NCBI GenBank assembly: GCA_021323255.1
Contig: JAJTCL010000041.1
Span: 1 to 12,815 of the forward strand
DNA: 12,815 bases
Direction: 5' to 3'
DNA from: Propionibacteriaceae bacterium
GTDB taxonomy: Bacteria > Actinomycetota > Actinomycetes > Propionibacteriales > Propionibacteriaceae
The translations under genes and the position numbers were made by a program. The notes beneath the pieces are model-generated. The model searched no databases. It had not been told where the DNA came from and was given only the letters and a program-made list of their open reading frames with translations. This document shows, piece by piece, positions 1 to 5,997 of the stretch. Numbering within the stretch: the first letter of the stretch is position 1; each line of letters begins with the position of its first letter.

Positions 1-330
1 CCACGCGGTCAGGTCCGGCGTTTCGGGCCGGCTCGACTCGACGGGGAGGAGCCACGTGGTTCTTCGCTCGCCGCAGGTGACACGACTGGCTCGGACCCTG
101 ATCGTGACCGTGTCGGTCTACGCCCCAGCTGTCTTCACGTACAGCACGATCGCGGTTGGCGCGTGGGCCGGACATCTGGGCTACCTATCTCGCGCTCTAT
201 GTGCCGTTCCTACCCCGTGGTCGCGCTGTACGTTCTGTGGTGCGTTCACTGCGCACGAAACCAATGATCATGGGGTGTCTGCTCCCTGGCTGAGCATGAA
301 CGTTTTGAGATCTTCGAACTGGCGATGGAT
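1..330. other. Upstream region with no recognisable gene
   Basis: This stretch before infA has no frame that I can assign. A + strand frame open to about 180 reads as a hydrophobic stretch (VSVYAPAVFTYSTIAVGAWA). A different + frame from about 174 to 293 continues in a similar vein (IWATYLALYVPFLPRG, then a basic tail) before a TGA at 291-293. Read together they could be a frameshifted membrane-protein end, but no ribosome-binding site, family motif or start supports this. In many actinobacteria adk and map precede infA; none of the C-terminal residues I would expect of Map are present. Either the neighbourhood is rearranged here or this is plain intergenic DNA. Confidence 0.4.
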
Positions 331-359
331 TTGGGTACGGCGGGGTCCTGGCGTAAACT
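331..359 (+). promoter_or_regulatory. Candidate sigma-A-type promoter for infA
   Basis: TTGGGT at 331-336 and TAAACT at 354-359 are separated by exactly 17 bases. The -10 box fits TANNNT; the -35 box matches only the TTG of TTGACA. Transcription would begin near 365-367, giving a leader of about 54 bases before the infA start at 420. It is the best-spaced candidate in this gap. No experimental signal is available. Confidence 0.45.
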
Positions 360-362
360 TCT

Positions 363-386
363 CGGCTGGCCAACTTTGGCCGGTCG
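363..386 (+). promoter_or_regulatory. Stem-loop at the 5' end of the infA leader
   Basis: CGGCTGGCCA (363-372) pairs with TGGCCGGTCG (377-386) across an ACTT loop, giving ten pairs of which two are G-T. It sits exactly where the transcript from the promoter at 331-359 would begin, so part of the lower stem might not be transcribed. It could stabilise or regulate the infA message, or act as a DNA site. No T tract follows, so it is not a terminator. Confidence 0.4.
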
Positions 387-419
387 ATGAGGCGTACGCG
401 GAATCAAGTTAGAGAGTCT

Positions 420-683
420 ATGGCGAAGAAAGAGGGCGCACTCGAGCTGGAGGGCACCGTGGTCGAGGCCTTGCCCAATGCGATGTTTCGCGTTGAGCTG
501 GCCAACGGTCACAAGGTTCTGGCCACGATCAGTGGCAAGATGCGACAGCACTACATTCGCATCCTTCCGGCCGACCGAGTGGTCGTCGAACTGAAGCTCG
601 ATGAAGGTCCAGCCGAGCGTCAAGAAGATCTGCGACAAGTGCAAGGTGATTCGCCGGCACGGTCGCGTGATGGTGATTTGTGA
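420..683 (+). CDS. infA: Translation initiation factor IF-1 with aberrant C-terminus
   Basis: IF-1 is a small OB-fold protein that binds the ribosomal A site during initiation. Residues 1 to about 59 are canonical: MAKKEGALELEGTVVEALPN at the start, then GHKVLATISGKMRQHYIRIL and DRVVVEL. I chose the ATG at 420 because the family begins MAKK; an in-frame ATG at 387 would add 11 unrelated residues. The only Shine-Dalgarno candidate is AGAGAG at 411-416, close to the start. The family normally ends at about 73 residues with a conserved segment resembling SPYDLSRGRIVYRYK. Here that segment is absent: after VVEL the frame continues out of phase through rpmJ and stops at 681-683, giving 87 residues with an unrelated hydrophilic tail. 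The last beta strand of the OB fold is therefore missing. A local deletion, real or an assembly error, is the simplest explanation. Confidence 0.85.
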   Translation: MAKKEGALELEGTVVEALPNAMFRVELANGHKVLATISGKMRQHYIRILPADRVVVELKLDEGPAERQEDLRQVQGDSPARSRDGDL

Positions 684-714
684 GAACCCGCGGCACAAGC
701 AGCGACAGGGCTAG
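601..714 (+). CDS. rpmJ: 50S ribosomal protein L36
   Basis: The 37-residue product begins MKVQPSVKKICDKCK and ends NPRHKQRQG, the full usual length of bacterial L36. It is the zinc-binding form: C11, C14, C27 and H32 make the expected zinc ribbon. L36 is the smallest protein of the large subunit and sits at its core near 23S rRNA. The gene lies entirely within the aberrant extension of the infA frame, shifted by one base, and its start at 601 has no clear ribosome-binding site in front of it (GAACTGAAGCTCG precedes the ATG). In relatives a separate infA stop and a short gap precede rpmJ. Either initiation now depends on infA translation, or the gap has been lost from the sequence. Confidence 0.93.
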   Translation: MKVQPSVKKICDKCKVIRRHGRVMVICENPRHKQRQG

Positions 715-749
715 CCGCATAGCAAGACCTACCAAAAGTGTGATTGCAC

Positions 750-794
750 ATCCGGGGAAGGACTTCCGGATCCACCCTCGGTCGGAGGCCGAGG
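750..794 (+). promoter_or_regulatory. Two small hairpins between rpmJ and rpsM
   Basis: ATCCGG (750-755) pairs with CCGGAT (766-771). CCTCGG (776-781) pairs with CCGAGG (789-794) around a seven-base loop. They precede the longer 12-bp hairpin at 796-829, so three stems follow one another in about 80 bases of the 222-base gap. No T tract follows either stem. The gap holds no convincing coding frame. A leader RNA structure or processing site is possible, but the function is unknown. Confidence 0.35.
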
Positions 795-795
795 C

Positions 796-829
796 CCTGG
801 TGATCAGGACGCTAGAGCTGATCACCAGG
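796..829 (+). promoter_or_regulatory. Perfect 12-bp hairpin upstream of rpsM
   Basis: CCTGGTGATCAG (796-807) and CTGATCACCAGG (818-829) are exact reverse complements with a ten-base loop. This is the strongest dyad in the rpmJ-rpsM gap. There is no following T run, so it is unlikely to be a simple intrinsic terminator. It may be an RNA processing or mRNA-stability structure, an operator, or a site for autogenous control by a ribosomal protein. The rpsM start lies 107 bases downstream. Confidence 0.5.
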
Positions 830-936
830 CAGCCGGGGATGCATCACGCCAGACACCTCCGCGACGGCCTTGTGGCTTCGCCCTTCGGCAGGGTCAGGGC
901 CATGACCGTCGACCAGACGAAAGGTAGTACCGCCTG

Positions 937-1311
937 ATGGCACGCCTTATTGGGGTTGACCTGCCGCGCGAGAAGCGGCTCGAGGTCGCCCTCACCTACA
1001 TTTACGGCATCGGCAAGACCCGCGCCCTGCAAACCCTGGAGGCCACCCAGATCAGTGGCGACCTCCGCGTCCACCAGCTGACCGATGAGCATCTGGTCGC
1101 GCTGCGCGACTGGATCGAGGCGAACTACCAGATCGAAGGTGATCTTCGTCGTGAAGTCGCCTCCGACATCAGACGCAAGGTCGAGATCGGCTCCTACCAG
1201 GGCCGCCGTCACCGCAGTGGCTTGCCCGTACGCGGCCAGCGCACCCGCACCAATGCCCGCTCACGCAAGGGCGCCCGCAAACCCGTCGCCGGCAAGAAGA
1301 AGGCCAAGTAA
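937..1311 (+). CDS. rpsM: 30S ribosomal protein S13
   Basis: The 124-residue product has the usual length and features of S13, which sits in the head of the small subunit and contacts the large subunit and P-site tRNA. The N-terminus MARLIGVDLPREKRLEVAL is followed by the helix-hairpin-helix-like YIYGIGKTRA (residues 22-31), and the C-terminus holds the basic GSYQGRRHRSGLPVRGQRT (residues 87-105) and a Lys/Arg tail. The start at 937 is fixed by the family N-terminus; AAAGG at 920-924 is a rather distant ribosome-binding site (12 bases). It belongs to the run rpsM-rpsK-rpsD-rpoA-rplQ. Upstream is the hairpin-rich gap after rpmJ; rpsK follows 48 bases downstream. Confidence 0.97.
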   Translation: MARLIGVDLPREKRLEVALTYIYGIGKTRALQTLEATQISGDLRVHQLTDEHLVALRDWIEANYQIEGDLRREVASDIRRKVEIGSYQGRRHRSGLPVRGQRTRTNARSRKGARKPVAGKKKAK

Positions 1312-1359
1312 CGCCACCCGGCGTTCTGAGTTAGGCCAGATCAGGAGAACTGAGAGCTT

Positions 1360-1764
1360 ATGGCTACTGCAGGCCGCGGCAGCGCCGCCAAGAAGGTGCG
1401 CCGCAAGGAAAAGAAGAACGTGGTGGCTGGCCACGCTCATATCAAGAGCACCTTCAACAACACCGTCATTTCGATCACTGACCCGAGCGGTGCGGTGATC
1501 GCCTGGGCATCAGCGGGCACCGTTGGTTTCAAGGGCTCCCGCAAGTCGACCCCGTACGCGGCCCAGATGGCCGCTGAGGCTGCTGGGCGCCGCGCCATGG
1601 AACACGGCATGAAGCGGGTTGACGTGTTCGTCAAGGGCCCTGGCTCGGGCCGCGAGACTGCAATTCGCTCGCTCGGGGCAATCGGCCTCGAGGTGGGCGC
1701 CATCTCCGACGTGACCCCTATCCCGCACAACGGCTGCCGCCCGCCCAAGCGGCGCCGCGTCTAA
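1360..1764 (+). CDS. rpsK: 30S ribosomal protein S11
   Basis: The 134-residue protein matches S11, which lines the platform of the small subunit near the Shine-Dalgarno/anti-Shine-Dalgarno helix. A basic N-terminal arm (AAKKVRRKEKKNV) precedes the conserved HIKSTFNNTVISITDPSG (residues 27-44). The C-terminus has KGPGSGRETAIRSL (92-105) and the invariant-looking VTPIPHNGCRPPKRRRV ending. The start at 1360 has AGGAG at 1343-1347. Two stop codons in a row (TAATAG) close the gene. It lies 48 bases after rpsM and 31 before rpsD, consistent with co-transcription. Confidence 0.97.
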   Translation: MATAGRGSAAKKVRRKEKKNVVAGHAHIKSTFNNTVISITDPSGAVIAWASAGTVGFKGSRKSTPYAAQMAAEAAGRRAMEHGMKRVDVFVKGPGSGRETAIRSLGAIGLEVGAISDVTPIPHNGCRPPKRRRV

Positions 1765-1795
1765 TAGCCCCACGAGACCAAGGACTTATCGAAAC

Positions 1796-2401
1796 ATGGC
1801 TCGCTATACCGGTCCCATGACCAAGAAGTCACGTCGGCTGGGTGTTGATCTAGTCGGTGCAGACAAGGCGTTCGAGCGCCGCCCTTATCCACCAGGTGTG
1901 CACGGCAAGGGACGCACCAAGGAGTCGGAATACTCGCTGCAGCTTCGCGAGAAGCAGAAGGCGCGCTTCTCCTATGGGGTGCTTGAGAAGCAGTTCCGCC
2001 GCTACTACGAGGAGGCCAACCGGCTGCAGGGCAAGACCGGCGACAACCTGCTCCAGATCCTAGAGTCCCGCCTCGACAATGTCGTCTATCGTGCCGGGCT
2101 CGCCCGTACTCGTCGGCAGGCTCGCCAGTTCGTGGTGCACGGACACTTCCTGGTCAATGGACAGAAGGTCGACATTCCCTCGTGCCGGGTAACGCCGCAT
2201 GATGTCATCGACCTCGCAGAGAAGGTGAAGGACCAGACCCCGCACATCATCAACCGCGAGACACACGGTGAGCGCGAGGTACCTGGCTGGATGCAGGTCT
2301 TTCCTGAGCGCGGCCGGATCCTGATTCATCAGCTTCCGACGCGGGAGCAGATCGTCATCGATGTCTCTGAGCAGTTGATTGTTGAGCTCTATTCGAAGTA
2401 A
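1796..2401 (+). CDS. rpsD: 30S ribosomal protein S4 (Cys-less form)
   Basis: S4 is a primary 16S rRNA-binding assembly protein. The 201-residue product has the N-terminal domain (MARYTGPMTKKSRRLGVDLV), the RPYPPGVHGKGRTKESEYSL segment, and an S4 RNA-binding domain with ESRLDNVVYRAGLARTRRQA (residues 90-109) and HGHFLVNGQKVDIPS. It ends TEQLIVEYYSK-like, here SEQLIVELYSK. The N-terminal zinc-finger cysteines of the C+ type are absent, so this is the C-minus, zinc-independent type, as in mycobacteria. AAGGA at 1780-1784 serves the ATG at 1796. In several bacteria S4 represses its own operon; the hairpins downstream of this gene are candidates for such control but nothing proves it. Confidence 0.97.
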   Translation: MARYTGPMTKKSRRLGVDLVGADKAFERRPYPPGVHGKGRTKESEYSLQLREKQKARFSYGVLEKQFRRYYEEANRLQGKTGDNLLQILESRLDNVVYRAGLARTRRQARQFVVHGHFLVNGQKVDIPSCRVTPHDVIDLAEKVKDQTPHIINRETHGEREVPGWMQVFPERGRILIHQLPTREQIVIDVSEQLIVELYSK

Positions 2402-2404
2402 ACC

Positions 2405-2447
2405 GTCGGACTTTGTCCGACCGAGCAAGAGGCTTCCCTCTGGGGAG
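2405..2447 (+). promoter_or_regulatory. Tandem hairpins in the rpsD-rpoA gap
   Basis: GTCGGAC (2405-2411) pairs perfectly with GTCCGAC (2415-2421) over a TTT loop, three bases after the rpsD stop. A second stem, CTTCCC (2433-2438) with GGGGAG (2442-2447), follows. Neither is followed by a T run. The first resembles a stabilising 3' hairpin or a partial attenuator inside the operon. The remaining gap to rpoA ends in a strong purine-rich ribosome-binding site (GGAGGAAGGA, 2506-2515). Confidence 0.4.
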
Positions 2448-2521
2448 TAGCGCCGAGCCCGTCGGATACGGGTGAGGAGCCGCGCTTTCAAATAGCGGGA
2501 GGTGCGGAGGAAGGAAGAGAA

Positions 2522-3544
2522 ATGCTGATCGCACAGCGCCCGTCATTGTCGGAAGAGAACGTCTCCGACAGTCGCTCCAGGTTCACCATCGAGCCGCTGG
2601 AGCCGGGCTTCGGTTACACCCTCGGCAACTCGCTGCGTCGTACGCTGCTGTCGTCCATCCCAGGCGCGGCCGTGACGAGCATCAAGATCGATGGCAACCT
2701 GCACGAGTTCTCCACCATGGAGGGCGTCGTGGAGGATGTCACCGAGATCATCTTGAACCTCAAGGGCCTGGTGGTGTCCTCAGAGGAGGACGAGCCGGTC
2801 ACGATGTATCTGCGTAAGGCGGGCGCCGGGGAGGTGACCGCTGCAGACATTGCTCCGCCGGCCGGAGTAGAGGTGCATAACCCTGACCTGCACATCGCCA
2901 CGCTCAACGACTCCGGCAGGCTGGAGATGGAGCTAGTTGTGGAGCGCGGCCGCGGATACGTCTCGGCCGTGCAGAACAAGACAGCTGACGCCGAGATCGG
3001 CCGTATCCCCGTTGACTCGATCTACTCACCGGTGCTCAAGGTCACCTACAAAGTCGAGGCCACCCGCGTCGAGCAGCGTACCGACTTCGACAAGTTGATC
3101 TTGGACATCGAGACCAAGCAGGCAATCCGTCCGCGCGATGCAGTTGCCTCCGCTGGCCGCACGCTCGTTGAGCTGTTCGGTCTGGCTCGCGAGCTGAACG
3201 TGGAGGCCGAAGGCATCGAAATCGGGCCGTCGCCGATCGACGAGCAGCTGGCTGCGGACCTCGCGCTGCCGGTCGAGGACCTGAACCTGACGGTCCGGTC
3301 GTACAACTGCCTCAAGCGCGAGGGCATCCACACCGTGTCTGAGTTGGTGTCGCGCAGCGAGCAGGATCTGCTGGACATCCGCAACTTCGGCTCGAAGTCG
3401 ATTGACGAGGTGAAGCTCAAGCTGCATGAGATGGGCTTGTCGCTGAAGGACAGCGCGCCGGGCTTCGACCCGCTGAGCGCTATCAGCCGGTATGACGACC
3501 TCGACGAGGACGAGGTCGACTTCAGCGAGACCGAACAGTATTAA
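2522..3544 (+). CDS. rpoA: DNA-directed RNA polymerase alpha subunit
   Basis: The 340-residue product is full-length RpoA, the dimer that nucleates assembly of RNA polymerase and contacts UP elements and activators. The N-terminal assembly domain spans about residues 1-235 and carries the conserved LGNSLRRTLLSSIPGAAVT (residues 34-52). A linker of about 15 residues follows. The C-terminal helix-hairpin-helix domain (about 250-310) includes LTVRSYNCLKREGI, in which R259 matches the DNA-contacting arginine R265 of the Escherichia coli protein, and NFGSKSIDEVKLKL. An acidic tail (DDLDEDEVDFSETEQY) ends the protein. The start at 2522 has a very strong ribosome-binding site (GGAGGAAGGA). It sits between rpsD and rplQ in the usual order. 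Confidence 0.98.
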   Translation: MLIAQRPSLSEENVSDSRSRFTIEPLEPGFGYTLGNSLRRTLLSSIPGAAVTSIKIDGNLHEFSTMEGVVEDVTEIILNLKGLVVSSEEDEPVTMYLRKAGAGEVTAADIAPPAGVEVHNPDLHIATLNDSGRLEMELVVERGRGYVSAVQNKTADAEIGRIPVDSIYSPVLKVTYKVEATRVEQRTDFDKLILDIETKQAIRPRDAVASAGRTLVELFGLARELNVEAEGIEIGPSPIDEQLAADLALPVEDLNLTVRSYNCLKREGIHTVSELVSRSEQDLLDIRNFGSKSIDEVKLKLHEMGLSLKDSAPGFDPLSAISRYDDLDEDEVDFSETEQY

Positions 3545-3545
3545 A

Positions 3546-3585
3546 CAAGGGGCGACCCCTTGAACCCCGCAAAAGGAAGCAAAGG
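3546..3585 (+). repeat. Hairpin and repeated GGGGCGACCC motif in the rpoA-rplQ gap
   Basis: CAAGGGG (3546-3552) pairs perfectly with CCCCTTG (3556-3562) over a CGA loop, two bases after the rpoA stop. The core GGGGCGACCC (3549-3558) recurs at 3575-3584, where a weaker stem is possible. No T run follows. It could protect the rpoA 3' end, lower read-through into rplQ, or be one copy of a dispersed small repeat. The rest of the gap carries only the rplQ ribosome-binding site (AGGAG near 3627). Confidence 0.45.
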
Positions 3586-3637
3586 GGGCGACCCTCGCAC
3601 CCGCAGTAATTCGCTGATCTAGACCTCAGGAGAGAAC

Positions 3638-4303
3638 ATGCCCGCACCGACCAAGGGCGCACGTCTCGGCGGCAGTGCTGCGCACCAGCGGCTGATTCTG
3701 GCCAATTTGGCCAGTCAGCTGTTCGAACATGGCCGGATTGTCACCACCGAAGCCAAGGCGAAGCGGTTACGTCCGCTGGCGGAGAAGTTGATCACCAAGG
3801 CTAAGCGGGGTGACATCCATGCGCGGCGTCTAGTCCTCACCACTGTTCGGGACAAGGGTGTGGTGCACACGCTCTTCACTGAGATCGCACCCAGCCTGGC
3901 CGACCGGGAGGGCGGGTACACCCGGGTCACCAAGGTCGGTCCGCGTAAGGGCGACAACGCTCCCATGGCGTTGATCGAACTGGTCACAGAATCTGTCGAG
4001 GAGAGCAGGAAGGCCAACGCCAAGAGCGTTGCGCCGGCGAAGAAGGCTGCTGCCAAGAAGACCGCCGCTAAGTCGGCTCCGGCGGCCGCTGCTTCGGAAC
4101 CTGCGACGGCTCCCGCTCCGGCCGCCGGGCCTGCTGCCGAGCCACCTGCTGAGCCGAGTCCGGCAGAAAAGCTGGTCGAGGAAACCAGCGAGCTCGAGGA
4201 CGCGACCGCAGAGCAGCAGCAACCAAGCGATGAGTCCGCAGTGGAGGAATCTGAGGCGGGCGGGGAACCGGAGGCGAGCGGCGGAACCGAAGAGAAGGTC
4301 TAA
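3638..4303 (+). CDS. rplQ: 50S ribosomal protein L17 with long C-terminal extension
   Basis: L17 lies near the exit tunnel of the large subunit. Residues 1 to about 120 are a normal L17 core: MPAPTKGARLGGSAAHQRLI, then LFEHGRIVTTEAKAKRLRPL and the C-terminal NAPMALIEL strand. A further 100 residues form a low-complexity tail, first basic (APAKKAAAKKTAAK), then Ala/Pro-rich, then strongly acidic (VEETSELEDATAEQQ and onwards). The total of 221 residues is long even for actinobacteria, where shorter extensions are common. The tail is predicted to be disordered and its role is unknown. The start at 3638 is set by the family N-terminus. It is the last gene of the cluster and is followed by a terminator. 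Confidence 0.96.
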   Translation: MPAPTKGARLGGSAAHQRLILANLASQLFEHGRIVTTEAKAKRLRPLAEKLITKAKRGDIHARRLVLTTVRDKGVVHTLFTEIAPSLADREGGYTRVTKVGPRKGDNAPMALIELVTESVEESRKANAKSVAPAKKAAAKKTAAKSAPAAAASEPATAPAPAAGPAAEPPAEPSPAEKLVEETSELEDATAEQQQPSDESAVEESEAGGEPEASGGTEEKV

Positions 4304-4320
4304 GTTGGTACGGTCCAGAG

Positions 4321-4351
4321 CGGCGCTCCCACAGGGGGCGCCGTTTTCCTT
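4321..4351 (+). terminator. Rho-independent terminator after rplQ
   Basis: CGGCGCTCCC (4321-4330) pairs with GGGGGCGCCG (4334-4343) over a three-base ACA loop, ten pairs with one G-T. TTTT at 4344-4347 and a pyrimidine-rich CCTTG follow. It lies 17 bases after the rplQ stop and ends the ribosomal protein cluster. This is the clearest intrinsic terminator in the window. Confidence 0.88.
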
Positions 4352-4376
4352 GTCTCGGCGTTCTGAGCCTCTCGTG

Positions 4377-4434
4377 GAAAGTGGTCACAAACAACCCGGA
4401 TTTCGCGCAGGAGCTGTGGTCTGTGACCACTTTC
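4377..4434. repeat. Perfect 13-bp inverted repeat upstream of the ligase gene
   Basis: GAAAGTGGTCACA (4377-4389) and TGTGACCACTTTC (4422-4434) are exact reverse complements separated by 32 bases. The right arm ends 27 bases before the ligase start codon. Options are a pair of opposed operator sites for a dimeric regulator, a long-loop RNA stem in the ligase leader, or a small mobile-element remnant, since the 58-base unit has terminal inverted repeats but no visible target duplication. It resembles neither the actinobacterial LexA box nor an iron box. Confidence 0.6.
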
Positions 4435-4461
4435 GCCATGAGCAGGGGGAGAATCACCAGC

Positions 4462-5997
4462 ATGCTGCTGAGCCGGCTCGCTGAGACGCGAATCGCGCTG
4501 ACGGCCACTCGTTCCCGGAATGCCAAGCGTGACCTCATCGCGGCGGTGCTGCGGGAGGCTTCCGGTGATGACGTCGAGATTGTCGTCAGCTACCTGTCCG
4601 GGAGTCTGCGTCAACGGCGTACCGGGGTGGGCTGGAAGTCGTTGCAGTCCACACCTCCTCCTGCGGAGGAAGCGTCACTGACCGTCGGCGAAGTCGATGC
4701 GGTTTTCGAGTACGTCGCGGGTCTCAGTGGGGCAGGATCGACGGCCGCCCGGATTGCAGCCATAGACGCGTTGCTGGCGCGCGCGACTGCCGACGAACAG
4801 GATCTGCTGCGCGGTCTGATATTCGGTGAGCTACGGCAGGGGGCGATGGAGGCGGCGGTCCAAGAAGGCCTGGCCACGGCCTTCGACGTTCCGATCGCCG
4901 CTGTACGCCGAGCGGCCATGTTGATGTCCTCGACCACGGCCGCCGCCACGGTGCTGTTGACCGGCGGTTTGGAAGCACTCCAGGCGGTTGGCCTCCAGGT
5001 CGGTGTGGCCATTCAGCCGATGCTGGCGGCCAGCGCTCCAGGCCCGGACGCCGCCCTGGACAAGACAGGCCTGCCGGCGGTCGTCGACTACAAGTTGGAC
5101 GGCGTACGCGTGCAGGTGCATCGCCGCGGCGAGCAGATACGAATCTTCACCCGCAGCCTGGACGACATCACCGCTCGGCTTCCCGAGGTGGTGGCAGTGA
5201 CACGATCGCTTCCTCATGATCAGCTTGTGCTCGATGGCGAGGTGCTCTCGTTGCGCAGCGACGGACGACCCGAAGCCTTTCAGGTCGTGGCGTCCCGCAC
5301 CATGAGCGGCGTCGATGTGGCGCTTGCGCAAACAGGTCCGCTCCAGGTCTTCTTCTTTGACCTGTTGCACGTCGATGGCCGAGATCTGCTGGACGTACCA
5401 CTTTCGGAGCGCCTGGAACTGATGCGCCAACTGCTGCCGGGAACGGTTACCGTCCCGCGCGAAATCTGTACCACCGCCGAAGAGGCCGCGGACACCTTCG
5501 GGGAGGCGGTGAGCCGCGGCTACGAAGGCGTGGTAATCAAGAATCTGCACGCAGCGTACGCGGCTGGTCGTCGAGACTCGGCATGGGTCAAGGTCAAGCC
5601 GCGACACACCTTCGACCTGATCGTCACCGCCGCCGAGTGGGGGCACGGTCGCAGGCAAGGTTGGCTCTCCAACCTGCACCTTGCGGCGCGTGATCCGGCG
5701 TCAGGTGAGTTGATCATGCTCGGCAAGACCTTCAAAGGCCTCACCGATGAGTTGTTGACCTGGCAGACCGCCCGATTCCTGGAGCTGGAGATCCGGCGTA
5801 CCGCGGGCACGGTTTACGTCGAGCCTTCGACGGTGGTAGAGATCGCCTGCGACGGACTGCAGGTCTCGACTCGCTACCCCGGAGGTGTCGCCTTGCGGTT
5901 TGCCCGGGTACTGCGTTACCGGCCAGACAAACCGGCTGCGGAGGCCGACACGATTGACACGGTGAAGGCCCTCAGTCCGATCATCGACGGCTCGTAA
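4462..5997 (+). CDS. ligB: ATP-dependent DNA ligase, mycobacterial LigB type
   Basis: The enzyme seals nicks in DNA using ATP through a lysine-AMP intermediate; it is accessory to the essential NAD-dependent LigA. Counting from the ATG at 4462 gives 511 residues, close to the mycobacterial LigB length. The DNA-binding N-terminal domain (about 1-190) includes SGSLRQRRTGVGWKSL and FGELRQGAMEAAV. The adenylation domain follows, with motif I DYKLDGVRVQVHR (catalytic K211), LDGE (258-260), FFFDLLHVDG (297-306), EGVVIKN (355-361) and WVKVKPRH (375-382). An OB-fold domain ends the protein, with SNLHLAARD and RYPGGVALRFARV. I preferred 4462 over upstream in-frame ATGs at 4381 and 4438 because homology starts here and AGGGGGAG at 4444-4451 is well spaced. 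No end-processing polymerase or nuclease domains are fused, so it is not a LigD. Confidence 0.93.
   Translation: MLLSRLAETRIALTATRSRNAKRDLIAAVLREASGDDVEIVVSYLSGSLRQRRTGVGWKSLQSTPPPAEEASLTVGEVDAVFEYVAGLSGAGSTAARIAAIDALLARATADEQDLLRGLIFGELRQGAMEAAVQEGLATAFDVPIAAVRRAAMLMSSTTAAATVLLTGGLEALQAVGLQVGVAIQPMLAASAPGPDAALDKTGLPAVVDYKLDGVRVQVHRRGEQIRIFTRSLDDITARLPEVVAVTRSLPHDQLVLDGEVLSLRSDGRPEAFQVVASRTMSGVDVALAQTGPLQVFFFDLLHVDGRDLLDVPLSERLELMRQLLPGTVTVPREICTTAEEAADTFGEAVSRGYEGVVIKNLHAAYAAGRRDSAWVKVKPRHTFDLIVTAAEWGHGRRQGWLSNLHLAARDPASGELIMLGKTFKGLTDELLTWQTARFLELEIRRTAGTVYVEPSTVVEIACDGLQVSTRYPGGVALRFARVLRYRPDKPAAEADTIDTVKALSPIIDGS

Noticed and set aside
680..936. Open + strand frame covering the rpmJ-rpsM gap
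   Set aside because: It has no family resemblance, starts inside rpmJ and coincides with the three hairpins; it reads as non-coding.
4831..5679. A 282-codon open frame on the - strand within the ligase gene
   Set aside because: The composition is His/Gln/Arg-rich with no motif, and the + strand carries all ligase motifs in order.
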